Source of the DNA: Halobacterium jilantaiense | GTDB taxonomy: Archaea > Halobacteriota > Halobacteria > Halobacteriales > Halobacteriaceae | Assembly: GCF_900110535.1 (NCBI RefSeq) | Contig: NZ_FOJA01000001.1 | Coordinates: forward strand, 2,515,393 to 2,579,392 | Length of the DNA stretch: 64,000 nt | Reading direction: 5' to 3' | Shown here: positions 35,751 through 44,719 of the stretch, one piece after another | How positions within the stretch are numbered: position 1 is the stretch's first letter | Layout of the letters: the number at the start of each line of letters is the position of its first letter | Translations under genes and position numbers: made by a program | The notes under the pieces: generated by a model | What the model saw: the letters and a program-made list of their open reading frames with translations, nothing else | The model's database searches: none | Told to the model about the DNA's origin: nothing

Positions 35751-37045
35751 AGTGAATCGAGGAAGCGGTCGAAGGCGCTGCTCTCGGCGTGGACGTGCGC
35801 GTACGTGCCGAGGGTGTCGTACTCTGTGAGGCCGTCCCGGTCGCCCGTGATGCCGTCGCCGCGCTCGACGTCGAACGCGAACCGGGCGTCGCCGGCCACG
35901 TCGCCCTCGGAGTAGTGGAACTCGTGGCCGCGCAGCCGGTCACCCGCACTCGCCGTGAGCGTGTCCCCGCGCGCCCGGAGTTTCACGTGGTCGAGGGCCT
36001 GGTAGCGCTCGCGCATCGTCACGTCCGCGGGCAGCACGCCCGCCATCGCGTGCGAGTCGCCGTCCGTCGTCGTCAGTGACTCCGCGAGCGCCATCAGGCC
36101 GCCGCACTCGCCGAGAACGGGGAGACCGTCCGCGGCCCGGTCGGCGAGCGCGTCGAGCGCGGGCGAGTCCGCGAGCGCGTCGGCGTGCAACTCGGGGTAG
36201 CCGCCGGGGAGGTAGACGCCGTCGCAGTCGGGGAGGTCGTCGCCCGCGACGGGCGAGAACGGCACCACGTCGGCGCGCGCCCGGAGGCGCTGCCGGGTCG
36301 CTGGGTACTCGAAGCAGAACGCCGCGTCGTCGGCGACCGCCACCCGGTTCTCGGTGGCCGGGCCGGGCGCTGCGGGCTCCGGCCGGGGCGGCTCCCGGGC
36401 CAGATCGACGAGCCGCTCGGCGTCGACGTGCTCGGCGGCCGCGTCCAGTGCGTCGGGGTCGACCGGCGCTTCGTCGCCCATCCGGAGGCCGAGATGGCGC
36501 TCGGGGATTTCGAGGGCGTCGACGGGCGGAATCCGGCCGAGGTAGTCGACGCCGTCCGGGAGCGCGTCCCGGATGCCGGCTTCGTGGCGGCCGCCGTGGG
36601 CGCGCTGGGCGAGCACGCCGACCACGTCCACGTTGACGCCGGCTTCGGCGGCGTATTCCCGGAAGCCGAGGGCCGTCGCGCCGACGCTCTGCATCCCGGC
36701 GCTGGCGTCCGCGACCAGCACGACCGGGAGGTCGAGGACTTCGGCCACACCCGCCGTACTCGCCACGGAGCCGTCGTAGAGCCCCATCATCCCCTCGACG
36801 ACGCAGACGTCGCCCTCGCCCCGGTAGTAGGTCCGGCGCGTTCCGGCTTCGCCCGCGAGCCACGGGTCGAGCGAGCGCGAGGGTTTCTCCGCGACCGCCT
36901 CGTGGTGGCTCGGGTCGATGAAGTCCGGGCCGGCCTTCGCCGGCTGGGGGTCGTAGCCGGCGTCGTCGAGCGCGCGCAGGACCGCGAGCGTCGCCACGGT
37001 CTTCCCGACGCCCGAGGCGGTCCCGCCGAGGACGAACCCTCTCAC
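35747..37045 (-). CDS. cbiA: Cobyrinic acid a,c-diamide synthase
   Basis: This 432-residue ATP-dependent amidotransferase amidates the a and c side chains. The P-loop-like [13 protein letters not shown] is near residue 6 and [14 protein letters not shown] follows. The glutaminase domain has Cys in [13 protein letters not shown] and a late [17 protein letters not shown] start at 37045 gives the expected N-terminus and overlaps the cobT stop by four bases. Confidence 0.93.
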   Translation of the reverse strand: MRGFVLGGTASGVGKTVATLAVLRALDDAGYDPQPAKAGPDFIDPSHHEAVAEKPSRSLDPWLAGEAGTRRTYYRGEGDVCVVEGMMGLYDGSVASTAGVAEVLDLPVVLVADASAGMQSVGATALGFREYAAEAGVNVDVVGVLAQRAHGGRHEAGIRDALPDGVDYLGRIPPVDALEIPERHLGLRMGDEAPVDPDALDAAAEHVDAERLVDLAREPPRPEPAAPGPATENRVAVADDAAFCFEYPATRQRLRARADVVPFSPVAGDDLPDCDGVYLPGGYPELHADALADSPALDALADRAADGLPVLGECGGLMALAESLTTTDGDSHAMAGVLPADVTMRERYQALDHVKLRARGDTLTASAGDRLRGHEFHYSEGDVAGDARFAFDVERGDGITGDRDGLTEYDTLGTYAHVHAESSAFDRFLDSL

Positions 37046-38067
37046 GCCGGTTCCTCCACCGGGTCGGTCACGCGGTCGTAGACCTCGACGATAGACTCTC
37101 GGACCGCGTCCATGCCGAGGTCCGCCTCGGCGGCGAGCGCGAGCGCGCCGCCCATCCCGACGCCTTCTTTCGCTTCGCCGGCGAGGTAGGCCGCCATCGC
37201 CGGGTGCGAGTCGCGCGCCTCGAAGCCGGGGTCGGTGACAGTGAGGTCGAGGGATTGGTCGGCGGCGAGGTCGCGGATGCGCGCGGAGTCGTCGCCGGCG
37301 ACGAACGACGTAGTCGCGAGTTCGAGGCCGTCCTCGACCCCGGCGTGGCGGACGAGCGCGCCGGCGGTGGCGAGCTGCGTGCCGCCCGCGAGCGTCACGT
37401 CCGCGTCGGCGTCGAGCGCGCCCGCTGCGAGCCCCGAGACCGCGGCGAGCACGGGGTCGCCCATCCGGCGGACGGCCTCCGTGGGCTCGCCGGCGAGGTC
37501 GCCGGCGTCGAGGTCGCTGGCGGCGAGCCCCGCGTCGACGACCTCGCGTTTGAGTTCGAGCGGGTTCTCCGGGAGCGAGGAGGAGACGGCGCGGCGCTCC
37601 CCGAGCGCGGCGAGGACGCCCATCGCCGTCGTGGTGCCGCCGGGCACGGTCTCGGCGACGACGAGGCGGTCCGCGGGGAGGTCGCTGCCGAGCGTTCGCG
37701 CCGTCTCGAAAATCTCTGCGGCGTCGGGCACCGGTTCGGAGTCGCGGACGTCGCCGCCCCGCGCCGCACCGAGGTCGATAGTCGGCGCACCGGTTGGTTC
37801 GGCGAGCCCCGCGTCGAGGACGACGGTCTCGAAGCCCAGCCGCTCGCGGACGGCGCGCGTGACGACCGCCGGAGTCGGGCACCCGGTGGGGCTGACGGGG
37901 ACGACGGGAGCGCGCGCCGTCCGGCCGTACGCGAGCAGTTCGGCGTCCGCGCTGGGCGTGTGGGCCATGAGCGTCGGGTCGGCACCGGCCGCGCTGATGC
38001 CCTCGATTGCGGCCGTCTGCGTCGACCCCGCGGCGAGCGCGAACAGCGTATCGGACGTACCGGACAT
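37042..38067 (-). CDS. cobT: Archaeal CobT-type nicotinate-nucleotide-dimethylbenzimidazole phosphoribosyltransferase
   Basis: This 341-residue protein belongs to the archaeal CobT-like family (TIGR00303 type), with [34 protein letters not shown] and [13 protein letters not shown]. It activates the lower-ligand base to its alpha-riboside phosphate. It is the first gene of the ten-gene operon. On the minus strand AATTAAA lies about 27 bases before the ATG, which indicates a leaderless transcript, and the candidate regulon dyad overlaps that element. Confidence 0.88.
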   Translation of the reverse strand: MSGTSDTLFALAAGSTQTAAIEGISAAGADPTLMAHTPSADAELLAYGRTARAPVVPVSPTGCPTPAVVTRAVRERLGFETVVLDAGLAEPTGAPTIDLGAARGGDVRDSEPVPDAAEIFETARTLGSDLPADRLVVAETVPGGTTTAMGVLAALGERRAVSSSLPENPLELKREVVDAGLAASDLDAGDLAGEPTEAVRRMGDPVLAAVSGLAAGALDADADVTLAGGTQLATAGALVRHAGVEDGLELATTSFVAGDDSARIRDLAADQSLDLTVTDPGFEARDSHPAMAAYLAGEAKEGVGMGGALALAAEADLGMDAVRESIVEVYDRVTDPVEEPA

Positions 38068-38081
38068 GCCTACCCAGAGAA

Positions 38082-38100
38082 CACAACCGGACTTTAATTC
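38082..38100 (+). promoter_or_regulatory. Candidate cobalamin-regulon dyad at the cobT promoter
   Basis: CACAACC-GG-ACTTTAAT matches the CAACC-NN-ACTTK form of the dyad. It lies 15-33 bases before the cobT ATG and overlaps the AATTAAA TATA element, so a bound protein could block cobT transcription. Confidence 0.5.
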
Positions 38101-38186
38101 AGCGGTCGTGTCTTCAGGTCTGCCTTGGTTCGGCTCGGTCAGCGCAAGCTATTAGGGGGTCTCGCGACACCACGTAATCAATCGGA

Positions 38187-38215
38187 GTTGGGCTAATACA
38201 ACCCAACTTTATACA
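38187..38215 (+). promoter_or_regulatory. Promoter and candidate regulon dyad before the CbiX-like gene
   Basis: CAACC-CA-ACTTT lies inside 38197-38215, and GTTGGG/CCCAAC arms (38187-38192 and 38202-38207) form an overlapping inverted repeat. CTAATACA at 38193-38200 is a TATA-like element about 22 bases before the ATG at 38219. Confidence 0.5.
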
Positions 38216-38218
38216 CCC

Positions 38219-38992
38219 ATGACACGCGACGCGCTCGTCCTCCTCGGCCGGGACACGCCCCACGCCCGCGAAACGCTCGCCACGCACGCCCGGCGGCTCC
38301 GCGACCGCGGCGTCGCGGACGCCGTCCACGCCTGCCACTACGAACACGAACCGCGGCGGGACCTCCGCGACCCGCTGGCTCGCGTCGACGCCGACCGCGC
38401 GTTCGCGGTGCCGATGACCGCCGCGCACGCCCGCGAAACCACCGTCGACGTCCCCGCGGCGCTGGCTCGCGTCGACGCCGCCGTCCACTACTGCGAGCCC
38501 GTCTGCCGCAGCGGTGCCGTCACGGACGCCCTCCACGACCGCGCCACCGAAGCCGCCGCCGGCGACCCCGCCGCGGTCGGCCTCGTCGCGCTCGGTGCCA
38601 GCTCCCAGCCCTACCACCGGCAGGTCGCCGAGTACCACGCCGCGCGCCTCCGCGAGCGCGGCGACTACGAGGATGTCTCCACCGCCTTCCTCGTTCAGAA
38701 CCCCGCCGCCGAGTGCCTGCGGTACAACCTCGACGCCGACGACGCGGTCGCCGTCCCCCTGTTCGTCGCCGGCAGCGACGCCACCGACCGCGACATCCCC
38801 GACCGGCTCGAACTCGACCGGGGCGGCCTCGCGTACGCCGACGTCCTCGGCACCCACCCCCGGCTCACGGACGCCGTGGCGGGGCTGGTCGCCGAGAAGC
38901 GCGTCCTCGCCGAGCGCGAGGACGCCGAGAGCGTCGACGACTCGCTGACCGCGGACGCGACCGCGTTCGCCGCGGACGGCGAGGGGCGATAA
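38219..38992 (+). CDS. CbiX-like (sirohydrochlorin cobaltochelatase fold) protein, degenerate first motif
   Basis: This 257-residue protein has two chelatase-like halves, MTRDALVLLGRDTPHARETL and later GLVALGASSQPYHRQV. CbiX enzymes use a histidine in a GHGSR-type motif; here that site reads LLGRDTP with Arg11, while a second histidine, His70 in MTAAHARET, is kept. It may be a chelatase relative with another role, or metal handling rather than insertion. It is transcribed divergently from cobT behind a candidate regulon dyad. Confidence 0.7.
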   Translation: MTRDALVLLGRDTPHARETLATHARRLRDRGVADAVHACHYEHEPRRDLRDPLARVDADRAFAVPMTAAHARETTVDVPAALARVDAAVHYCEPVCRSGAVTDALHDRATEAAAGDPAAVGLVALGASSQPYHRQVAEYHAARLRERGDYEDVSTAFLVQNPAAECLRYNLDADDAVAVPLFVAGSDATDRDIPDRLELDRGGLAYADVLGTHPRLTDAVAGLVAEKRVLAEREDAESVDDSLTADATAFAADGEGR

Positions 38993-39072
38993 CCGGGCTG
39001 CGGCGTCGACCCCGGCCGCCGGCAATCTGTCGCAGCCGAAACTATTAACGTCGTTCTGTGCGGACTGCCGCC

Positions 39073-39270
39073 GTGACCGACTACTCGCCGCCCGCCCTCC
39101 CCCGGTCGTGGACTATCGGTATCGTCGCCACCCTCGGTGCCGTGTTCGCGTACTCGGTGCTGGTGGCTCGCCAGCCGCTACTCGGCCTCCTCCCCTCGCT
39201 CGTCGTCGGTGTCGGCTACTTCGCGTGGCGGGTGCTCGCCGCGCTCGAAGCGATTGCGGCCAGCGACTGA
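39073..39270 (+). CDS. Small two-helix membrane protein
   Basis: This 65-residue protein, starting at a GTG (reads TDYSPPALPRSW), has two hydrophobic segments (about residues 12-30 and 34-55). ATTAAC at 39043-39048 lies about 27 bases upstream. It has no recognisable family. An upstream GTG at 39058 is possible but sits only 14 bases from the TATA element. It is convergent with cbiE. Confidence 0.5.
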   Translation: MTDYSPPALPRSWTIGIVATLGAVFAYSVLVARQPLLGLLPSLVVGVGYFAWRVLAALEAIAASD

Positions 39271-39276
39271 CGACAG

Positions 39277-40029
39277 CTACTCCCGGCGCACCGCCAGCAC
39301 CGACAGGTCCGAGAACGGCGTCTCCTCGCCCGCGTGCGCCGCGAGGTCGCCGAGCGTCGACCGCGTGACTGCCTCGTCGTCGTGGGTCAGTCGCTCCAGC
39401 ACGAGCGCGTCCAGCGACGGGTCCGCGCCAGCGTCCAGCAGGTCGGCCGCCACGTCGCCCGGCATCAGGTCGAAGGGCCGCGGCAGCACGAGCAGGTGGC
39501 GGTCACCGACCCGGTCCCGGAGCCGCGCGAGGTCCGCAGTCAGGTCGCCGCTCTTGTGCAGGGTGACGAACTCGGTGTCCTCCATCGGCGTGCGCGCCCT
39601 GCTCGCGGCCACCTGGAGCGACGAAATGCCCGGAACGACCCGGACGGGCGCGCCGACGGCCCGCTCGACTTTCCCGACGAACTGGTAGCCGGAGTGGTTC
39701 GGATCGCCCATCAGCACCGCCGTCCCGCGCTCGCCCGCCGCCACGCGGTCGGCGAACGCCGACAGCGTCTCGCCCTCGTCGCGGTAGCCACACGTCAGCA
39801 GGTCGGCGTCCGTCAGGCCGCCGACGAAGTCGACGACCGTCTCGAAGCCCACCACGACGTCCGCCTCGCGAATCGCGCGCTCGCCGCGGGGCGTCAGGAA
39901 CGCCGTGTTCCCGGGACCAATGCCGACGGCGTGGACGGTTCGCTCGCCGTCTCCGGGGACCGCCTCGGGCCGCCGCGCGGCGAAGTCAGCCGGGTCGGGC
40001 CCCGAGTCGAGGTCGTAGTCGTCGCTCAT
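39277..40029 (-). CDS. cbiE: Cobalt-precorrin-7 (C5)-methyltransferase
   Basis: This 250-residue SAM methyltransferase of the CbiE/CobL N-terminal type contains HAVGIGPGNTAFLTPRGERA, VLMGDPNHSGYQF and VVPGISSLQVAASRA. It methylates C5 of the corrin precursor; CbiT, encoded at 58019, carries out the C15 methylation and decarboxylation. It is the last gene of cobN-cbiC-cbiE; its start overlaps the cbiC stop by four bases. Confidence 0.9.
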   Translation of the reverse strand: MSDDYDLDSGPDPADFAARRPEAVPGDGERTVHAVGIGPGNTAFLTPRGERAIREADVVVGFETVVDFVGGLTDADLLTCGYRDEGETLSAFADRVAAGERGTAVLMGDPNHSGYQFVGKVERAVGAPVRVVPGISSLQVAASRARTPMEDTEFVTLHKSGDLTADLARLRDRVGDRHLLVLPRPFDLMPGDVAADLLDAGADPSLDALVLERLTHDDEAVTRSTLGDLAAHAGEETPFSDLSVLAVRRE

Positions 40030-40736
40030 CGGCCGTCCAGCGTCTCGTCGCCGTCGCGCACGTCGCTGGCGACGTGGACCAGTTCGTTCGTCAGCCCCGC
40101 GGCGAGGCCGCTGCCGCCGCGCCGCCCGACGTTCGTGATGGCGGGGACGCCGTGCTCGCCGGCGACCTCGCGCAGGCGCTGTCGGCTCTCCGCGGCCTTC
40201 ACGAAGCCGACCGGCGTCGCGACGACGACCGCCGGCCGGGTGCCGTCCTCGATGCAGTCCGCGAGCGCGAGCGCCGCCGTCGGCGCGTTCCCGATCACGG
40301 CGATTGCGCCGTCGTAGACGCCCTGTCTGTCGAGTTCGAGGACGGACGCGGCGGTCCGCGTCATCCCCGTCTCGGCCGCGAGGTCCGCGCCGTTCCCGAT
40401 GGCCTTCCGCACCTCGCAGTCGTGGCCGCGGCCCGTGATGCCCGCTTTCACCATCGTGATGTCCGTCACGATGGGGGCCTCGTCGAGGACGGCCCGAGCG
40501 CCCGCGCGAACGGGCTGCGAGTCGTCGCCGCCCGTGAACCGCACCAGGTGCTGGAACTCGGGGTCGCCGGTCGCGTGCACGGACTTCTGGCGAACGCGGT
40601 CGGCGAGCGTCTCGTCGGGCACCAGCTCGCGCACGCGGTCCATGCTCGTCTCCGCAATCTCCATCGCGTTCGCCGTCGTCGCGCCGAGGTCGGCGTACGC
40701 CTCGAAGTCGCCGTCCGCGTCGCCGTCAGTCGTCAT
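40026..40736 (-). CDS. cbiC: Cobalt-precorrin-8 methylmutase
   Basis: This 236-residue CbiC/CobH protein moves a methyl group from C11 to C12. MDRVRELVPDETLADRVRQKSVHATGDPEF contains the catalytic histidine (KSVHATGDP). VTDITMVKAGITGR and AVIGNAPTAALALA are family motifs. Its start overlaps the cobN stop by 11 bases. Confidence 0.94.
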   Translation of the reverse strand: MTTDGDADGDFEAYADLGATTANAMEIAETSMDRVRELVPDETLADRVRQKSVHATGDPEFQHLVRFTGGDDSQPVRAGARAVLDEAPIVTDITMVKAGITGRGHDCEVRKAIGNGADLAAETGMTRTAASVLELDRQGVYDGAIAVIGNAPTAALALADCIEDGTRPAVVVATPVGFVKAAESRQRLREVAGEHGVPAITNVGRRGGSGLAAGLTNELVHVASDVRDGDETLDGR

Positions 40737-43700
40737 CAGCGTTCACCTCCGAGGTGTCCGTGTCGGCGGCCTCGCCGTCCGCCGGCCCGCTGGACGCCCT
40801 CGCTTCCAGGTCGCCCTCCACCTGCATGTTCAGGTCGCGCAGCCGTTCCTCGGTGTCCTCGTCGGCGTCCCAGAGGTCGCGCTCGACGGCTTCCAGGAGC
40901 GTGTCCGTGATGGACGACAGCGCCCACGGGTTCACGTCCCGCATCCAGTCCTGGCGCTCGCTGTCGAAGGCGTACTGCTCGGCCACGTCGTCCCAGAGCC
41001 GGTCCGAGACGACGCCGGTGGTCGCGTCCCAGCCGAGGGTCACGTCGACTGTCGAGGAGAGGTCGCCGGCCCCCTTGTAGCCGTGGTCCTCCATCGAGTC
41101 CAGCCAGTCGGGGTTGAGGACGCGGGCGCGCATCGCCTTCCGGACCTTCTGTTCGTTCGTGTACACGTCGACGTTGTCGGGGTCGCTGGAGTCACCGACG
41201 TAGGAGGCCGGCTCCTCGCCGGACTCCTCGGCGACCGCGGTGATGAAGCCGCCGTGGAACGCGTACCAGTCCGAGGAGTCGAACTCGTCTTGCTCCATCG
41301 TGTCCTCGATTTTCACCGTCGCGTCGACGTTCCCGAGGCGGCGCTCGAAGGCGTCGTGGGCCTCGCTGACGCGGCCCCGCGACCCCATCGCGTAGCCGCC
41401 CCACTGCACGTAGACGTCGGCGAGGTCCGAGCGGTCCTCCCACTCGCCTTCGTCGACCGCCTTGTTCGTCCCCGCGCCGTAGCCGCCGGGCCGCGTCGTG
41501 AACACGCGGTGTTTCGCCGCCGCTTCGGGGTTCTCGACGCCCTCGGCTTCGAGTTCGGCCGCCTCCGCCTCGACGTGTTTCTTCACGTAGTTCCGGTCGT
41601 GGGGTTCGTCGAGGTCGACGACCGCGTCGACGGCGTCGTGAATCACGCCCGCGGCCTGCGGGAACGCGTCCCGGAACAGCCCCGAGACCCGGGTCGTCAC
41701 GTCGATTCGCGGTCGGTCGAGTTCGTCCAGCGGAATCGGCTCCACGTCGTCGACGCGGCCGGCGTCCGTCCAGACCGGCCGGACGCCCATCAGGCCGAGC
41801 ACCTGCGCGATGGTCTCCCCGCGCGTTCGGACAGTCGGGGTGCCCCACGCGACGACCCCGATTTCCTCGGGGTACTCGCCCTCGTCTTCCCGGTGGCGCT
41901 CCGCGACGCCGTCGGCGACTTCCTTCCCCACGTCCCACGCCGTTCTGGCGGGGACCTTCCGGGGGTCAAGCGTGTAGAAGTTCCGGCCGGTCGGCAGGAG
42001 GTCGACGCCGCCCCGCGTGGGCGCGCCGCTCCCGCCCGGTTCGACGTACTCGCCGTTCAGCGCGTCCGCCGTCTGGGGAATCTCGGTCTCCGCGCCGAAC
42101 ACCCGCGGCGCGGCCTCCTCGCAGATGAACTCCAGCACCTCGCGCAGGTCGTCGTGCGCGCCGGACTGCGCTCGCGCGTCCCCGAGCGTGTCGATGTCGA
42201 CCACGAGGAGGTTCATGTTCACCTCGTCGTCGGGACCGGCCTCGACGTTCGACGCCGGCACGTCGAAGCCCTCTGCGGCGAGCGTCGCCACGAGGTCGAC
42301 GCTCGTCTCGTACACCTCGTCGGCGGCCTCGGCGTACGTCATGCCGAGGTCGTCGCTGTACTCCCCCGGCGAGTCGAGCATCGTATCGTAGTCCACGCCC
42401 AGCACGCCCGCGACCGATTCGCGGAGCGACGGTGCGCCCGGGTTCTCCAGGCGCGTGAGCGCGACGAGGTACTCCACGAGCCGGTCGCCGTCGGGCGCTT
42501 CGCCCATCGTGTGGAGCCCCATGCGGATCTGGGTGGTCTTCACGTCCGTGACGTACTCGTGGACGCGCTCGACCAGTTCGTCGATGTCCACGTCGTCGCC
42601 GTCCACGTCGCCGTCTGCGAGCGACGTGCCGGCTTCGTCCGGGCCGCGCACGTCGGCTTTCTCGGCGATTTCCCCCGCAATTCCGAGTTCGACCGCGAGG
42701 TCGAGGTCGTCGACCTGCTCGCGGATGCGGTCGGCGAGGTGAGCCTCGGCGTCCGCGCCGCTCCCGGTGCCCGCTTCCCGGTAGCGCGAGGCCAACTCCT
42801 CCAACTCGGCGAGTTCGTCGTACGTGCCGGCGGTGCGCATGACGGGCGTGAGGTAGTCCACGACCGCGGCGTACGACCGGCGCTTGGCCTGCGTGCCCTC
42901 CCCGGGGTTGTTGACGATGTACGGGTAGACGTTCGGCAGGTCCCCGAGCAGCGCGTCGGGCGCGCTCTCGGCGTCGAGGCCGACGGTCTTCCCCGGCAAC
43001 CACTCCAGGCTCCCGTGCGTGCCGAGGTGGACGACGGCGTCCGCGTCGAAGTCCTCGCGGAGCCACGCGTAGAACGCGTAGTAGTCGTGGGGCGGCTGGA
43101 GGTCGCTGTCGTGGTAGACCTTCTCCGGGTCCATGCCGAAGCCGCGGGGCGGCTGAACGGTGACGAGGACGTTCCCGTACTCGACGCCGGGAATCGCGAA
43201 CGGACGCTCGGGCGGGTCGCCCCACTCCTCGACCACGTTCTCGCGGAACTCGGGGTCGGCGTCCGCCCACCAGTCCGCGTACTCGTCCGTGGAGACCACG
43301 TCGACGCTGTGCTCGCGCACGTCCTCGGGCGCGACCCAGCGGTCGTCCAGCGTGAGCTGGCTGGTCAACTGTTCGATGAGCGCCTGCCCCTCGGGTGGGG
43401 TCGCTCCACCGAGGTCGTACCCCCTCTCGACTAGCTCGTCGAGCAGATTCACCGTGCTCTCGGGCGTGTCGAGGCCGAACGCGGTGCCGATGCCGTCGTC
43501 GCTCGGCGGGTAGTTGTGGAGCACGACCGCGACCTGCTTCTCGTCGTTGTCGAGGTGCCGCAGCCGCGCCCAGTTCACGGTGAGGCTGGTGGCGTGCTCG
43601 ACGCGGTCCTCGATCGGGAAGTGCTGTTTCGGCGCGGAGCCGATGCCCGCGTCGTCGTCGGTGCGCTCCTTGCCCGAAATCGGGTGCGTGATGACGTTCC

Positions 43701-44676
43701 CGTCGAACTCCGGCAGCGCGACCGAGAGCGCGAGTTCGAAGCCCATCACGCCCGTGTCCGCCGAGTCGTAGCGGGACCGCGAGCGCATCGTCGTCACCGT
43801 CTGGAGGACGGGGACGCCGAGGCGGTCGAGGAACACGTCCTCGGCCGAATCGCCCTCGTCGCTCGCCGACCGGCCGCGCTCGTCCATCGACAGCGAGAAC
43901 ATGAACGAGGAGAGGACGGCGTCGACGACCGGCTCACCGTCGGCGGTTCCACCACCTCCAGTTCGAGGCGTCTCCGACGCCTCGCCGTCAATCAGCCACT
44001 CGTCGGTCACCCACTCGGCGTCTTCCTGTTCGTCGCTGTCCGTCGCCGGATTGCAGAAGACGGGGAGCGCGTTCGCGCCCTGTGCCTCCAGCGAGCGGAC
44101 GAGCGCGTCGACGTAGCGGGTGTTCTCGTGGGTCCAGTGGGACTCGTAGAACCAGACCGCGACGGTCGGCTGCTCGGGGTCGAAGGTCGCGCGCAGCTCG
44201 TCGTACTCGACGCCGGGGTGGTCGGGGTGGTAGACGCCCTCGGTGGGGAGCGCGACGGGGGCGTCGTACGCGAACTCGCTGGCCGAGTAGCGGTCCGCGA
44301 GGAAGCGCAGGCAGTTGGCGACGTTTGCCGTGCCGCCCCGTTCGAGGTACTCGTAGACGGTGTCCCGGTCCTCGGCGGCGACGGTTGTGTCCTCGACGGC
44401 GTACGCGTCGCCCGTGGACTTCACGACGAGCGGGACGCCGGCGTCCGCGAGCCGTCGGGTGGCGCGGTCGTAGCCGGGCATGCTGTCCTCGGCACCGTGC
44501 AGCCAGAACACGGCGGCGTCGGCCCCGGCCGCGGCGTCGAGGAACGCCTCGACGTCGGTGTCGTCGTCGAGGTCGCTCTCCGAGCGCGCGACGAGGTCCG
44601 CGTCGACGCGCTCGGCGGCCGCCTGGATGGAGCCGAGTTCGTTCTCGGTCGCCGTGTAGAGTGCAATCTCAGACAT
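40726..44676 (-). CDS. cobN: Cobaltochelatase large subunit, CobN
   Basis: This 1316-residue CobN inserts cobalt into the ring with help of an ATPase pair. Length and landmarks fit: N-terminal ALYTATENELGSIQAAAERV, YDAPVALPTEGVYHPD, VHLGTHGSLEWLPGKTVGL, TLDPRKVPARTAWDVGKEVAD and near the C-terminus YAFDSERQDWMRDVNPWAL. The only ATPase partner nearby is the ChlID fusion transcribed divergently. TTGTAATA at 44701-44708 is the likely TATA box on the minus strand. Confidence 0.95.
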   Translation of the reverse strand: MSEIALYTATENELGSIQAAAERVDADLVARSESDLDDDTDVEAFLDAAAGADAAVFWLHGAEDSMPGYDRATRRLADAGVPLVVKSTGDAYAVEDTTVAAEDRDTVYEYLERGGTANVANCLRFLADRYSASEFAYDAPVALPTEGVYHPDHPGVEYDELRATFDPEQPTVAVWFYESHWTHENTRYVDALVRSLEAQGANALPVFCNPATDSDEQEDAEWVTDEWLIDGEASETPRTGGGGTADGEPVVDAVLSSFMFSLSMDERGRSASDEGDSAEDVFLDRLGVPVLQTVTTMRSRSRYDSADTGVMGFELALSVALPEFDGNVITHPISGKERTDDDAGIGSAPKQHFPIEDRVEHATSLTVNWARLRHLDNDEKQVAVVLHNYPPSDDGIGTAFGLDTPESTVNLLDELVERGYDLGGATPPEGQALIEQLTSQLTLDDRWVAPEDVREHSVDVVSTDEYADWWADADPEFRENVVEEWGDPPERPFAIPGVEYGNVLVTVQPPRGFGMDPEKVYHDSDLQPPHDYYAFYAWLREDFDADAVVHLGTHGSLEWLPGKTVGLDAESAPDALLGDLPNVYPYIVNNPGEGTQAKRRSYAAVVDYLTPVMRTAGTYDELAELEELASRYREAGTGSGADAEAHLADRIREQVDDLDLAVELGIAGEIAEKADVRGPDEAGTSLADGDVDGDDVDIDELVERVHEYVTDVKTTQIRMGLHTMGEAPDGDRLVEYLVALTRLENPGAPSLRESVAGVLGVDYDTMLDSPGEYSDDLGMTYAEAADEVYETSVDLVATLAAEGFDVPASNVEAGPDDEVNMNLLVVDIDTLGDARAQSGAHDDLREVLEFICEEAAPRVFGAETEIPQTADALNGEYVEPGGSGAPTRGGVDLLPTGRNFYTLDPRKVPARTAWDVGKEVADGVAERHREDEGEYPEEIGVVAWGTPTVRTRGETIAQVLGLMGVRPVWTDAGRVDDVEPIPLDELDRPRIDVTTRVSGLFRDAFPQAAGVIHDAVDAVVDLDEPHDRNYVKKHVEAEAAELEAEGVENPEAAAKHRVFTTRPGGYGAGTNKAVDEGEWEDRSDLADVYVQWGGYAMGSRGRVSEAHDAFERRLGNVDATVKIEDTMEQDEFDSSDWYAFHGGFITAVAEESGEEPASYVGDSSDPDNVDVYTNEQKVRKAMRARVLNPDWLDSMEDHGYKGAGDLSSTVDVTLGWDATTGVVSDRLWDDVAEQYAFDSERQDWMRDVNPWALSSITDTLLEAVERDLWDADEDTEERLRDLNMQVEGDLEARASSGPADGEAADTDTSEVNADDD

Positions 44677-44700
44677 AACTCTGTTAAACCCTCATTGCGG

Positions 44701-44719
44701 TATTACAAGTATGGTTGAA
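44701..44719 (-). promoter_or_regulatory. Candidate regulon dyad between cobN and chlID
   Basis: Read on the minus strand the core is CAACC-AT-ACTTG. It begins 24 bases before the cobN start, overlaps cobN's TATA element and covers the start codon of the divergent chlID gene. A protein bound here could control both. Confidence 0.6.
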
